64,000 nucleotides of DNA, taken from a virus. The stretch lies in IMG/VR virus record IMGVR_UViG_3300028883_000005, positions 18,576 through 82,575 of that record; one strand, written 5' to 3'. Shown in pieces: positions 1 to 7,493 of the stretch. The notes under the pieces are model-generated. The model did no database searches, had not been told where the DNA came from, and saw nothing but the letters and a program-made list of their open reading frames with translations. A program made the position numbers and the translations under genes. Within the stretch, counting starts at the first letter, position 1. Every line of letters begins with the position of its first letter.

Positions 1-1
1 T

Positions 2-715
2 GATGGCCTTCCTTTAGATGAACTAGATATGCCTCCAGCATATAGCGAAAAGTACAATCACACCCCCTGCTCTGCATGTAGAGATAAAAAAGATGGAAAT
101 TTCATACCTGGTATTTGGTATGTCAAAAGGACTTCTCCTAAAATAGATTATTCTAATCTGACTTCTACTTTGAAATCGTTTGAAGAAAGTTTTGGAGATA
201 ATATACGGATAATTAGTTATCCTATGAATACTGCTAATATAAGCGATGTAAAAAGAGATTTGGATCTTCTAGAGTATACAGAAGGGTTCGTTCCTGATGG
301 CATTGTTTTGGACTATGCAGATATTTTAGGACCTGAAGATTCTAGATTGGTAGGAAGAGATAGCATCAACCAAACTTGGAAGATGCTGAAAAACCTAGCT
401 CAAGAGAGAAACTCTTTAGTAATCACGGCAACACAAAGCAATAGAGGTAGCATGGATAGAAGGAGGGTTAAGCCTACGGATACTAGTGAGGACATTCGAA
501 AGCTAGCCCATGTGAACTTAATGGTATCTCTTAATCAAACTCCTAGGGAAAAGAGAAGAGGATTAATGAGACTAGGAGTATCCGTAGCTCGTGGTGTGGA
601 ATTTGACGAGCTACAAGAGGTGCTTGTAGTTCAGGAACTTTCAATTGGTCAGCCCTTTTTAGATTCTGAAGTGCCTGGCTTTTTAGAAGATGAAGGAGAA
701 AATCATGAAGATTAG
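2..715 (+). CDS. DnaB-like replicative helicase, C-terminal part (5' end outside window)
   Basis: The frame is open from base 2, so this is the 3' part of a gene that begins upstream. The visible part has a RecA-fold Walker B-like stretch (GIVLDYADIL), then a helicase motif ending TATQSNRG and a late arginine-rich region, as in SF4/DnaB-family helicases that unwind DNA ahead of the fork. A CSAC pair sits near the visible start. The Walker A motif must lie upstream and cannot be checked. It overlaps queD by 11 bases, so it probably belongs to the same transcription unit. A RecA/KaiC-like ATPase is the alternative. Confidence 0.72.
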   Translation, partial: DGLPLDELDMPPAYSEKYNHTPCSACRDKKDGNFIPGIWYVKRTSPKIDYSNLTSTLKSFEESFGDNIRIISYPMNTANISDVKRDLDLLEYTEGFVPDGIVLDYADILGPEDSRLVGRDSINQTWKMLKNLAQERNSLVITATQSNRGSMDRRRVKPTDTSEDIRKLAHVNLMVSLNQTPREKRRGLMRLGVSVARGVEFDELQEVLVVQELSIGQPFLDSEVPGFLEDEGENHED

Positions 716-1073
716 TGTATGCAAAATATTTGAGTTTCACGCCGCACATCACCTCCCTCATTACTCTGGCAAATGTAGAGAGGTTCATGGTCATTCCTAC
801 ACACTTGAGATTGAGATAAGTGGAGAGGTGGGCGCTTGGACTGGAATGATATGCGACTTCTCTGAGCTTAAAAAGAAAGTTGAGGGTGCTATTATTTTCC
901 ATTTAGATCACAAAGATCTGAATATACTGATGGAAAACCCCACCGCCGAAAAAACTGTGGAGCTTATTGTGAGTAGGAAAAATCAGTATGTTCCAGACGG
1001 TGCAGAGCTAGAAAGGGTTCGTCTTTACGAGACCCGCACAAGTTTTGCAGAGTGGAGGAGGGAACAACAATGA
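705..1073 (+). CDS. queD: 6-carboxy-tetrahydropterin synthase
   Basis: QueD converts 7,8-dihydroneopterin triphosphate to 6-carboxy-tetrahydropterin, the second step toward 7-deazaguanines. The protein has 122 aa, the usual QueD size. The zinc histidines (H15 region and HGH at 28-30), the catalytic Cys24 just before the HGH, the Asp-His pair in HLDHKDLN (about 67-73) and a late Glu in LYET are all present. ATG at 705 follows an AAGGAG; an earlier in-frame ATG at 690 lacks one. The gene ends 4 bases inside queE, indicating translational coupling. Confidence 0.9.
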   Translation: MKISVCKIFEFHAAHHLPHYSGKCREVHGHSYTLEIEISGEVGAWTGMICDFSELKKKVEGAIIFHLDHKDLNILMENPTAEKTVELIVSRKNQYVPDGAELERVRLYETRTSFAEWRREQQ

Positions 1074-1753
1074 ACAGAGGTAAAACAGACTTTTGCTCAG
1101 CTCCTTTATGGGAGGTTTTCACTTCTATAGACGGTGAAGTGAACAATATAGGTCAAGGGGTTTTGAGTAAATTCATAAGAGTAGCAGGATGCAATCTCCA
1201 CTGCTCTTGGTGTGACACTAAAATAACGCAAACGGTTCCTAAAGAAGCTTCTTGGGAAAACTCTGCAAGTATGATGAGATCTGGTATTATAGGCAGAGAC
1301 CACGTTCAGAAATACACCATCACAGGGGGCGAGCCGCTTCTTTACCCAGAGTGGGTTAGAGAAGTGGTGAACACTCTAGTAGCTCTGGGTAAGAGCGTGT
1401 CTGTAGAAACAAACGGTTCTAGAGTTCTAGTACCAGGATTAGACTGCTGCTGGGTGATAGACGATAAGCCGCCTTCTTCAGGTCATCTGGGTAGTTTTGT
1501 ATACAGCAATTTGTGTACGATGAGAGAAGGAAGAGACTGGATTAAAATTGTAATAGCAACACAAGAAGATTTAGAATGGGCTATCGAGGAGACTAAATAT
1601 ATAAGTAGCAGGATTGGTAAGGCAAACATCGCTTGGAGCTTATCTGAAACTTGTGAGGTTGAAGCTAAACATATCATTAGCGTTTTACTGGAAGAAAGCC
1701 TGCATTATGTTAGAATTAATGCCCAGCTTCATAAGTACTTAGGATTATTGTAA
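1070..1753 (+). CDS. queE: 7-carboxy-7-deazaguanine synthase, radical SAM
   Basis: QueE converts the QueD product to 7-carboxy-7-deazaguanine (CDG) using a radical SAM [4Fe-4S] cluster. The cluster motif CNLHCSWCDT is at residues 41-50 (C41, C45, C48), and the family's FIR-x-AGCNL-x-C-x-WCDT context is intact. The TGGEPL motif of the SAM-binding site follows. The 227-aa length is typical. ATG 1070 has GGAGGAGG upstream; a GTG at 1052 is less likely. It is the last gene before a promoter-like region. Confidence 0.9.
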   Translation: MNRGKTDFCSAPLWEVFTSIDGEVNNIGQGVLSKFIRVAGCNLHCSWCDTKITQTVPKEASWENSASMMRSGIIGRDHVQKYTITGGEPLLYPEWVREVVNTLVALGKSVSVETNGSRVLVPGLDCCWVIDDKPPSSGHLGSFVYSNLCTMREGRDWIKIVIATQEDLEWAIEETKYISSRIGKANIAWSLSETCEVEAKHIISVLLEESLHYVRINAQLHKYLGLL

Positions 1754-1770
1754 ATAAAAATCTAAAGATT

Positions 1771-1803
1771 TATCTTGCAAACCGCCTAATTGCTTGTTAC
1801 ATT
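1771..1803 (+). promoter_or_regulatory. Phage promoter candidate, copy 1
   Basis: TATC at 1771-1774 and GTTACATT at 1796-1803 are separated by exactly 21 bases. The same arrangement occurs at 7429, 16298 and 21665, always in a gap before a + strand gene. Here it precedes the lysine-rich protein at 1909 by about 105 bases. Promoter function is inferred from position and conservation. Confidence 0.6.
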
Positions 1804-1819
1804 GTAAGTAACTTTTAGG

Positions 1820-1875
1820 AGGGCAATCTCTTCAGAGAAGAGTCGAGGCAGCAGAAATACAATCCTCATCGCCCT
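1820..1875 (+). promoter_or_regulatory. Structured 5' leader of the gene at 1909
   Basis: Downstream of the promoter candidate, CTCTTC and GAAGAG (1828-1833, 1837-1842) form a perfect 6-bp hairpin with an AGA loop. AGGGC (1820-1824) and GCCCT (1871-1875) can close an outer stem. The leader ends with AAGGAGG just before ATG 1909. It may stabilise the mRNA or control translation; this is inference. Confidence 0.35.
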
Positions 1876-1908
1876 ATCCTTACTAACTTCATTACAAGGA
1901 GGAATATT

Positions 1909-2523
1909 ATGTTGAGCCCAGAATTCTGCAATGCAACATCCGTTCGGAAAGAGATTGGCGCGCTGAACAAGTGCGGCGTGCTGGCCGAAAAAGTGAAAGC
2001 TGTCGGAGTGGCCAAGAAGGAGTTGGTGGAGTCTTTCCTGAAGGCCGTGGAATCGGTTCCCGAGGGCACCGAGGAAGCCAAGAAGATCCCTGCTTCCGTC
2101 ATCAAGCTCTACAATGAAATCGTTGAAGGTGTTGATCCTTCGCCGGAAGAGCAGGAAAAGCTCAAGGCCGCCAAGACCAAGAAGAAGGACGCCAAGCCCC
2201 GCGGCCCCAGCAATGAAGCCAAAGCTCTGGAAATTTTCACCGAATCTTTCAAGGCCGGCCTGGACGACGCAGCAATCAAGGCCAAGATGACCGAGTACTT
2301 CAAACCGTACTATGAAGCTCGTGGAAAGGGGGATCAACCGGATTTCATCGAGAAGCGGGTGGGCATCTATACCAACATTGCCAAGAAGCAATACTTTGCC
2401 GCCCATCCCGACGAGGCTCCCAAAAAAGAGGAAAAGCCTCCGAAGAAGGAAACTGCCAAAAAGGATGCCGCCAAAGACGAGAAGGCCGCCACCGGCGAAG
2501 AGGAAGCGCCCACGGAGGGGTAG
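1909..2523 (+). CDS. Lysine/glutamate/alanine-rich protein of unknown function
   Basis: This 204-aa protein is not one I can name. The first 165 residues look helical; the last 40 are a low-complexity K/E/A/P tail similar in composition to histone H1-like tails. Codons end strongly in G or C, unlike the AT-rich neighbours, and resemble the capsid and SSB genes, suggesting high expression. A strong AAGGAGG sits before ATG 1909. It lies between queE and folE, so a role tied to modified DNA or DNA binding is possible but not shown. Confidence 0.6.
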   Translation: MLSPEFCNATSVRKEIGALNKCGVLAEKVKAVGVAKKELVESFLKAVESVPEGTEEAKKIPASVIKLYNEIVEGVDPSPEEQEKLKAAKTKKKDAKPRGPSNEAKALEIFTESFKAGLDDAAIKAKMTEYFKPYYEARGKGDQPDFIEKRVGIYTNIAKKQYFAAHPDEAPKKEEKPPKKETAKKDAAKDEKAATGEEEAPTEG

Positions 2524-2524
2524 A

Positions 2525-3115
2525 ATGGACCGGAGCCTAACTGAGCAATATCTTCAGAAGGCTTTAACTGAGGGGTTGGGGCTTGATATTAAAGACCCCA
2601 ACCTCTCAGGAACTCCTGGGCGCATCGCTAAGATGTGGACCCAGGAGTTTTTCTCCTCTTTAGAGCATCCTGAAGGTTTCGACAATCTCACTTCCTTTCC
2701 TAATGATAGGGAGTATGATCAAATAATCCTATTAGATAAGATCCATTTCGTTTCCATGTGTTCCCATCACTTTCTGCCCTTCGCTGGTATAGCTTGGTTA
2801 GGTTATATACCTAAAGGGCAACTCGCTGGAGCTTCAAAGCCTTCACGCCTGATTAACTTTTACTCCAAGAAACCGCAGCTTCAAGAACACCTCTCTCATG
2901 AGATTATCGATTGTTTCAATGAAAAGATAGAACCTCAAGGATGCATTGTTGTAATGCGTGGTATCCATGGCTGCATGAGTAATCGAGGGGCCCTCCAGTA
3001 TAATGGAAGTGGTATGACAACCTCCGCAGTTAGCGGTGTTTTCAGAGATGACAGCAAGGCTAGGTCTGAGGTTATGGACCTAATAAAAATATCCTTAATG
3101 ATCCACGAATTGTAA
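2525..3115 (+). CDS. folE: GTP cyclohydrolase I
   Basis: FolE makes 7,8-dihydroneopterin triphosphate from GTP, the entry step of 7-deazaguanine synthesis. The zinc and active-site motif SMCSHHFLPF is at about 77-86 (C79, H81/H82) and the third zinc cysteine is C150 in GCMSNRG. The 196-aa length fits the family core. ATG 2525 is one base after the previous stop and is preceded by GGAGGGG; longer in-frame starts overlap the upstream gene. With queD and queE it supplies CDG for DpdA. Confidence 0.9.
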   Translation: MDRSLTEQYLQKALTEGLGLDIKDPNLSGTPGRIAKMWTQEFFSSLEHPEGFDNLTSFPNDREYDQIILLDKIHFVSMCSHHFLPFAGIAWLGYIPKGQLAGASKPSRLINFYSKKPQLQEHLSHEIIDCFNEKIEPQGCIVVMRGIHGCMSNRGALQYNGSGMTTSAVSGVFRDDSKARSEVMDLIKISLMIHEL

Positions 3116-3138
3116 TCCTTCCATCAGGGGGTCGAAGC

Positions 3139-3489
3139 ATGGATAATAAAATCTACGCTCGAATCATCATTAATTTTCAATTTGAAGCTTTACACTCTTG
3201 GCCGGGGTGTTCTCTTTTGGACGTAAGTTTCCTTAAGAACGCCCATCGCCATGTTTTTCATGTAGAGATGAAAAAATTGGTGATGCATGACGATCGAGAT
3301 ATAGAATTTATACACTTCAAAAGAGAGGTTTTGAGGTGGGTGAGAGAGAACTGGGAAGAAAAAGATCTAGAATCTAAATCCTGCGAAATGATCGCTACCC
3401 ATCTTCTTCTCTTATTTGAATGTGACTATGTAAAAGTAATGGAGGACGGAGAAAATGGAGCAGAAGTCTTCAAGGATCATAATAATTGA
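3139..3489 (+). CDS. QueD-like protein lacking the catalytic cysteine
   Basis: The 116-aa protein resembles QueD/PTPS at its start: FQFEALHSW aligns with the FEFHAAHHL region and AHRHVF with the VHGHSY metal site, so two zinc-ligand positions remain. The catalytic Cys before the HxH is replaced (FLKNAHRH), and the LDHKDLN segment is absent. It therefore probably does not perform the QueD reaction. It may be a repurposed pterin or 7-deazaguanine binding protein in the same operon. The next gene starts 35 bases before its end. Confidence 0.6.
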   Translation: MDNKIYARIIINFQFEALHSWPGCSLLDVSFLKNAHRHVFHVEMKKLVMHDDRDIEFIHFKREVLRWVRENWEEKDLESKSCEMIATHLLLLFECDYVKVMEDGENGAEVFKDHNN

Positions 3490-4825
3490 TCCCACTTCAA
3501 CAGAGTTTAATCGAGGATCATTTTGTTATTTGCCTTACATCGTTTTTAGTTATTACAAGGATTATTGTGATGCAGAGCTTTGGGAGGACTTCACCGCCGC
3601 ACAAATTGACAACATCCCTCCTGAAGATGAAGTCTTGGTTGCTCTTTGGAGTTACCCTCAAGTAGACCTCTGCAAGACAATATATCGCTTCTCTGCCTCT
3701 AGGAAAATAAAGTTCTTCGGGTATACACCTCTGGTTAAGTGGGCGGGGCTGCCCTTAAAAGTTTTTACTCCCGCTCGTATTAAACAAGGAATCGTAAGTT
3801 ATGCTAATTATGTATCCCTGGGGGCTTTCTATCATATCCTTTTGTCAGATTGTGATATGCATCTTAATAAATATGATGGCATTGTGTACCCTTTGTTCTC
3901 TTCCTACGGGTGCCCTAGGAAATGCACCTTCTGCCCCTCTTGTGTAGCGAGCGAGCATAGAAGACTTTGCATTCATCTAGATGATGTAGAAATTATGCTC
4001 AGTACGATGTACAACAGAGGTATTAGGAATATCCATTTCACCGACGAAGACTTTTTTATGATTCACAAAAGAACTCATGAAGTCTTGAAAATTGCCAAAA
4101 GAATAGGTGATTTCAATTTTATAGCCCTGGCACATCTAGACACATTAAAAAAGTTTGTGGAGGAGTATGGACCAGAGTGTCTGAAAGAATTTGGAGTTAG
4201 ATTAGTAGAGTTAGGGTTTGAAACAGCCGATCCTGCTCTAGCTAAGTCCATGAAAAAAGGAAAGTCTCTCCAAGAGTACATCGATGTATACACCGCTGTA
4301 AAAGACTACACGGACATTTTCTGGTTGTGTCTAACTTTCTTTCCTGGGGAGACAATTACAACATTGAATGAAACAGGCAAGTTTCTTAGAGAATACGGAA
4401 GTAAGCCTGAAGATTTATACGATAGAATCAAAACAAACAGTACTGAAGGAGGACTAGGGCAGTTTTTTCAGCCTTACCCTGGGACTCCTGGATTTGAAGA
4501 CCTTCCTAGTTTAGGTCATCAAATCGAAGATAGACCTGTTCGCCTCATGCCTAGTTTCCTTCCTGATTCTTTTCTAAACGATGAAATAGAATGGGCATAT
4601 AAAGACGGATTTCGCAGCACAATACCTGATAAAGTGTGGGAATGGACGGAGGTTTATAATCTACCTACAGGAAAAATAATTAAATTTTTAGCATGGGTGC
4701 CCCAAAATGTTCGCCAAGCTATTTTAGATGCGAAGAACAATTGTCATCTTTCCGCAGGCGAGGCAGCAACTTTCATCGCAATCCTAGCGAGACTAGGAAT
4801 TATCAAAAGTGGGAGGAGATCATGA
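3455..4825 (+). CDS. Radical SAM enzyme, B12-binding-type architecture
   Basis: This 456-aa protein starts with a Rossmann-like region (IIIIDPT, about residues 6-110) like the cobalamin-binding domain of class B radical SAM enzymes. A radical SAM core follows, with CPRKCTFC (C153, C157, C160) and later strands VELGFETAD and LTFFPGET. Such enzymes carry out methylations or rearrangements at unreactive carbons. The substrate is unknown. Its place between 7-deazaguanine genes and a glycosyltransferase suggests further decoration of the modified base. Its stop overlaps the next start (ATGA). Confidence 0.75.
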   Translation: MEQKSSRIIIIDPTSTEFNRGSFCYLPYIVFSYYKDYCDAELWEDFTAAQIDNIPPEDEVLVALWSYPQVDLCKTIYRFSASRKIKFFGYTPLVKWAGLPLKVFTPARIKQGIVSYANYVSLGAFYHILLSDCDMHLNKYDGIVYPLFSSYGCPRKCTFCPSCVASEHRRLCIHLDDVEIMLSTMYNRGIRNIHFTDEDFFMIHKRTHEVLKIAKRIGDFNFIALAHLDTLKKFVEEYGPECLKEFGVRLVELGFETADPALAKSMKKGKSLQEYIDVYTAVKDYTDIFWLCLTFFPGETITTLNETGKFLREYGSKPEDLYDRIKTNSTEGGLGQFFQPYPGTPGFEDLPSLGHQIEDRPVRLMPSFLPDSFLNDEIEWAYKDGFRSTIPDKVWEWTEVYNLPTGKIIKFLAWVPQNVRQAILDAKNNCHLSAGEAATFIAILARLGIIKSGRRS

Positions 4826-5850
4826 AAATTATACTTGTTCCTATAGAGCCTTTTGAAGAGAGATATTCTATCCAGTGGTCTCGTTGGTTCAAAGAGAGCA
4901 TTTCAAATCTAGATATACCATACATAGAAATCTGCCCTGAGCCTCTTAAATCGTATAGAGAGACAGGTGCCTTTTTGGATGTTGTAGGAACCAACTACTT
5001 CAAGGCTACCCAACTTCAGATGATTTGTGATCTGATAGATCGTGGTGAGATTGAGAGTGGAGATGTTTTCTTGTTTCACGATCTTTGGTTCCCTGGTATC
5101 GAAATGCTCGCTTATATTAGAGACGGCATGGGTATGGATTTCAAAATCACAGGCTGTCTTCATGCAGGAACCTGGGATCCTTGGGATTTTCTAAGCCGAA
5201 GAAACATGGGGAGGTGGGGCACTTTACTTGAAGAGTCGTGGTTTAAGTTTATAGATGCTGTTTTTGTAGCCACAGAATTTCACAAAGAGATGATTCAGTC
5301 ATACTTTGATAGCCCGATACCAAGAATCTACACTACTGGGTTTCCTATTAAAAATGAAGAAGAGCTACCAAATACTGGTAAAAATCAAGTAGTGTTCCCT
5401 CACCGTCTAGATAAAGAAAAAAATCCTGATAGATTTGACAAATTAGAAAAAGCTTTCACTTCAGAATACCCTCTACCTAAGGTGACCTTCCTTAAAACCA
5501 AAGAAGCATGTACTACAAAGAAAGAATATTATGAGGTGCTGGCTAACTCTGTAGTTTCTGTTTCTTTTGCGAGTCAAGAAACTTGGGGAATCGCAATGAT
5601 AGAGAGTGTGCTATCTGGTTGTATACCATTTGTTCCTAATGAGCTAAGTTATGGAGAATTGTACCCTAAAGAGTTCAGATACGACTATGATTTTTCAGAT
5701 GATCACTCTTATTTCCTTCTAGCAAAGAGGATCCATGAGGCTCTTAGGAACACCGAGTACCAAAACATGGTTGAGGATCTGGGTAAAAAATTTATCCTCA
5801 AAGGGTCTTTAGCTATACCTAGAATGATAGAAATTATTATGGATTTGTAA
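4822..5850 (+). CDS. GT-B fold glycosyltransferase
   Basis: The 342-aa protein shows two Rossmann halves. The C-terminal half has the GT4-like donor-binding pattern SFASQETWGIAMIESVLSG (about residues 255-275), with the Glu that contacts the nucleotide sugar. ATG 4822 overlaps the stop of the radical SAM gene (ATGA) after GGGAGGAG, so the two are translationally coupled. The context suggests the acceptor is the modified base or its precursor; a cell-surface or virion acceptor is the alternative. No signal peptide or membrane segment is visible. Confidence 0.72.
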   Translation: MKIILVPIEPFEERYSIQWSRWFKESISNLDIPYIEICPEPLKSYRETGAFLDVVGTNYFKATQLQMICDLIDRGEIESGDVFLFHDLWFPGIEMLAYIRDGMGMDFKITGCLHAGTWDPWDFLSRRNMGRWGTLLEESWFKFIDAVFVATEFHKEMIQSYFDSPIPRIYTTGFPIKNEEELPNTGKNQVVFPHRLDKEKNPDRFDKLEKAFTSEYPLPKVTFLKTKEACTTKKEYYEVLANSVVSVSFASQETWGIAMIESVLSGCIPFVPNELSYGELYPKEFRYDYDFSDDHSYFLLAKRIHEALRNTEYQNMVEDLGKKFILKGSLAIPRMIEIIMDL

Positions 5851-5895
5851 AATTTAGCCGCATGTGCCATTACCCCGGCATGAAAGGAGTGGGTT

Positions 5896-6156
5896 GTGCA
5901 ATTCATAGAAGACACACAAGGATTAGACCAGGTCATAGAATACTGGCACGGATGGTATTGGTGTAGGTTTGCATTGGGCCAAGCGCTGCTATCAAAAGTT
6001 GACCAAATTTGCAAGGAATACCCGGAAGCTGAAACGATTGGCGATTTGCCAGGTGCCATCGGTCTTGAATGCTGTGAAATGCTTGATATAGCGTTTCGGC
6101 AACAAGAGATTCTTACGCATGAAAATATTCCAAACCCCGGCACGACCATCAGTTAA
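5896..6156 (+). CDS. Small protein of unknown function
   Basis: The 86-aa protein starts with GTG after AAGGAG. It is acidic and Trp/Cys-containing, with a YWHGWYWCRF stretch, and has no recognisable family. A short imperfect hairpin (CATGTGCC with GGCATG) lies in the 45-base gap upstream. It is the first of a run of small, compositionally distinct genes between the modification genes and dpdA. Confidence 0.5.
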   Translation: MQFIEDTQGLDQVIEYWHGWYWCRFALGQALLSKVDQICKEYPEAETIGDLPGAIGLECCEMLDIAFRQQEILTHENIPNPGTTIS

Positions 6157-6185
6157 CCCTACTATGCATTAATAAAGGAGAAACC

Positions 6186-6392
6186 ATGGATACCGGAAAA
6201 GGATATTTTGAACAATTTGAATCAATGGAAGCACTGCATGAGGCGAAAACCAGGTTGGAACAGTTAGGAGGCACAGTGCGCGGTGTTTTTACAGTTGGAG
6301 AGGAAATTGAGATAAAGGGTTCACACTTCAAGGTGCAGCAGATATGGCCGCGCAAGCTGGTTTTAAAACTGCTTGCGGCAGATCCGCTATAA
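6186..6392 (+). CDS. Small protein of unknown function
   Basis: The 68-aa protein has a clear AAGGAG before its ATG. Its layout (helix rich in E/A/L, then a beta segment GEEIEIKGSHFKVQQIWP) looks like a small compact domain. I do not recognise a family. It belongs to the accessory cassette at 5.9-7.4 kb. Confidence 0.5.
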   Translation: MDTGKGYFEQFESMEALHEAKTRLEQLGGTVRGVFTVGEEIEIKGSHFKVQQIWPRKLVLKLLAADPL

Positions 6393-6517
6393 CCGACTCC
6401 CCAGCCATCGGACCTAAACCGAAACAGGGTCACGTTATTGTTTTCGCTAACTATTGGTTTCCTGTTCCTGCGACCTGTTTTTCCGGTGAGGTAAAATTTA
6501 CTTGATAGGGGAATATA

Positions 6518-6733
6518 ATGAGAAAAATTAAAAAATGGAAATTAGCATCTGTTTTATATTTACCGTGGATGTGGCTTTTATTTTTTATCTATCATAGTAT
6601 ATGTGAACCATATAGAATTTTATACTCATGGGAAAGACCTTGGTGGACAGGAACACCATTAATTTTAACTATAGGAATTTTATTGTTTGTTCCTGTAGCG
6701 TCAATATTTTCACTCTATGTTAACGATGATTAA
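6518..6733 (+). CDS. Small membrane protein with two transmembrane segments
   Basis: The 71-aa protein has two hydrophobic segments (about residues 11-27 and 46-66) separated by a short loop with WERPWW. The N-terminus is basic, suggesting an N-in, C-in topology. Its base composition is much more AT-rich than the flanking small genes. Function unknown; an envelope-acting accessory protein such as superinfection exclusion is conceivable but unsupported. Confidence 0.45.
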   Translation: MRKIKKWKLASVLYLPWMWLLFFIYHSICEPYRILYSWERPWWTGTPLILTIGILLFVPVASIFSLYVNDD

Positions 6734-6743
6734 CCGCTTGGAA

Positions 6744-7091
6744 AGGAGGACCGACCGTGTTTCACATTCATATTTTAGGAGCCATTGAGAATAAGTGGTT
6801 ATCTGCGTACAAGGGAAGTGAATACACCAAGCAAGTTTTGGGGGAGTGGTTTGGGTTGCTCAGTCGAGACACTAAGGTTTATATTTGCTACATCAACCAT
6901 CCCGTATGCCCTGTATGATAAGGAGGACCGACCATGAAATGGAAAGAATTTTACAAGCGGCTTTCAGAGTTTAAAAATGCTGTTCGTAATCACGAGAAAA
7001 ATCCTTCTTTAGAATCCCTGGATAGGTATAAGTGGGCTTATATTGGAATGAAGCAAGCATTTGAAATATTAAGTAGCGAGGAGGACCGACC
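6744..7091 (+). repeat. Identical 13-base leaders in front of three consecutive small genes
   Basis: AGGAGGACCGACC occurs at 6744-6756, 6921-6933 and 7079-7091, each time touching the start codon (GTG 6757, ATG 6934, GTG 7092). The first part is a strong ribosome-binding site; the conserved GACCGACC is not needed for that. The three proteins are unrelated, so the leader, not the genes, is what is shared. Confidence 0.8.
6757..6918 (+). CDS. Small protein of unknown function
   Basis: The 53-aa reading frame begins with GTG directly after the repeated AGGAGGACCGACC leader. The protein starts MFHIHILGAIENKW and ends VYICYINHPVCPV. No family recognised. The strong and shared ribosome-binding site is the main reason to call it a gene. 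Confidence 0.45.
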   Translation: MFHIHILGAIENKWLSAYKGSEYTKQVLGEWFGLLSRDTKVYICYINHPVCPV

Positions 7092-7095
7092 GTGA
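6934..7095 (+). CDS. Small basic protein of unknown function
   Basis: The 53-aa frame starts with ATG directly after the second copy of the repeated leader and ends overlapping the next GTG start by four bases. It is rich in K, W and E and probably helical. No family recognised. The third leader copy is encoded within its own last codons (EEDRP). Confidence 0.45.
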   Translation: MKWKEFYKRLSEFKNAVRNHEKNPSLESLDRYKWAYIGMKQAFEILSSEEDRP

Positions 7096-7424
7096 CAGAT
7101 TTAATCGAAAAAATACTTTCTGTTGGAACGATATTCGAAGACGACACACCAGAAAAACCGAGTGTTATCTTTGGACACCCAAGTTCAGAGGAGTGGGTAG
7201 ATATATTTCTTACTGCAAAGATGCTCGCGAACACTCGCGCCGCCGATCCTGTGCGGGTGGAGGATAGGTTGCCGGAAACAACTGATGCTATTTTGGTATA
7301 TTCTCAGAGCAGGAAATCATGGTGTCGCGGAAGGCTGGTTGAGTTAAACGTAAATCGTTTCTTTGTTGAAGGGTATTTGGATGACAGAGTAACCCACTGG
7401 CAACCAATGCCACCAGCTCCATAA
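7092..7424 (+). CDS. DUF551-type C-terminal domain protein
   Basis: The 110-aa protein starts with GTG after the third leader copy. Its C-terminal half (VEDRLPE..ILVY, then a Trp-Cys turn, then a final RVTHWQPMPPAP) matches the pattern of DUF551 proteins, common small phage and prophage proteins of unknown role. The first 50 residues are acidic and have no clear match. Confidence 0.6.
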   Translation: MTDLIEKILSVGTIFEDDTPEKPSVIFGHPSSEEWVDIFLTAKMLANTRAADPVRVEDRLPETTDAILVYSQSRKSWCRGRLVELNVNRFFVEGYLDDRVTHWQPMPPAP

Positions 7425-7428
7425 AATT

Positions 7429-7461
7429 TATCGTTACATGCCTTATTTTTATTGCTATATT
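7429..7461 (+). promoter_or_regulatory. Phage promoter candidate, copy 2
   Basis: TATC at 7429-7432, 21 bases, then GCTATATT at 7454-7461, just upstream of dpdA. Same geometry as the copies at 1771, 16298 and 21665. It would transcribe dpdA separately from the accessory cassette. Confidence 0.65.
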
Positions 7462-7493
7462 GTAGTTAAAACAAAGATTTAGAAGGATTAATA

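Noticed and set aside
1921-1930. GAATTCTGCA inside the gene at 1909, same ten bases as the core of the dispersed repeat
   Set aside because: The 13-base spacing and the palindrome are absent, so chance identity in coding sequence is more likely.
1786-2406. Long - strand reading frame opposite the gene at 1909
   Set aside because: It is antisense to a GC-rich gene with a promoter candidate and strong ribosome-binding site; its protein is repetitive L/G/F and has no ribosome-binding site.
6422-6482. AAACAGGGTC/GACCTGTTT inverted arms followed by Ts, possible terminator
   Set aside because: The arms are about 40 bases apart with a bulge, and the T-run is part of the arm; too weak to call.
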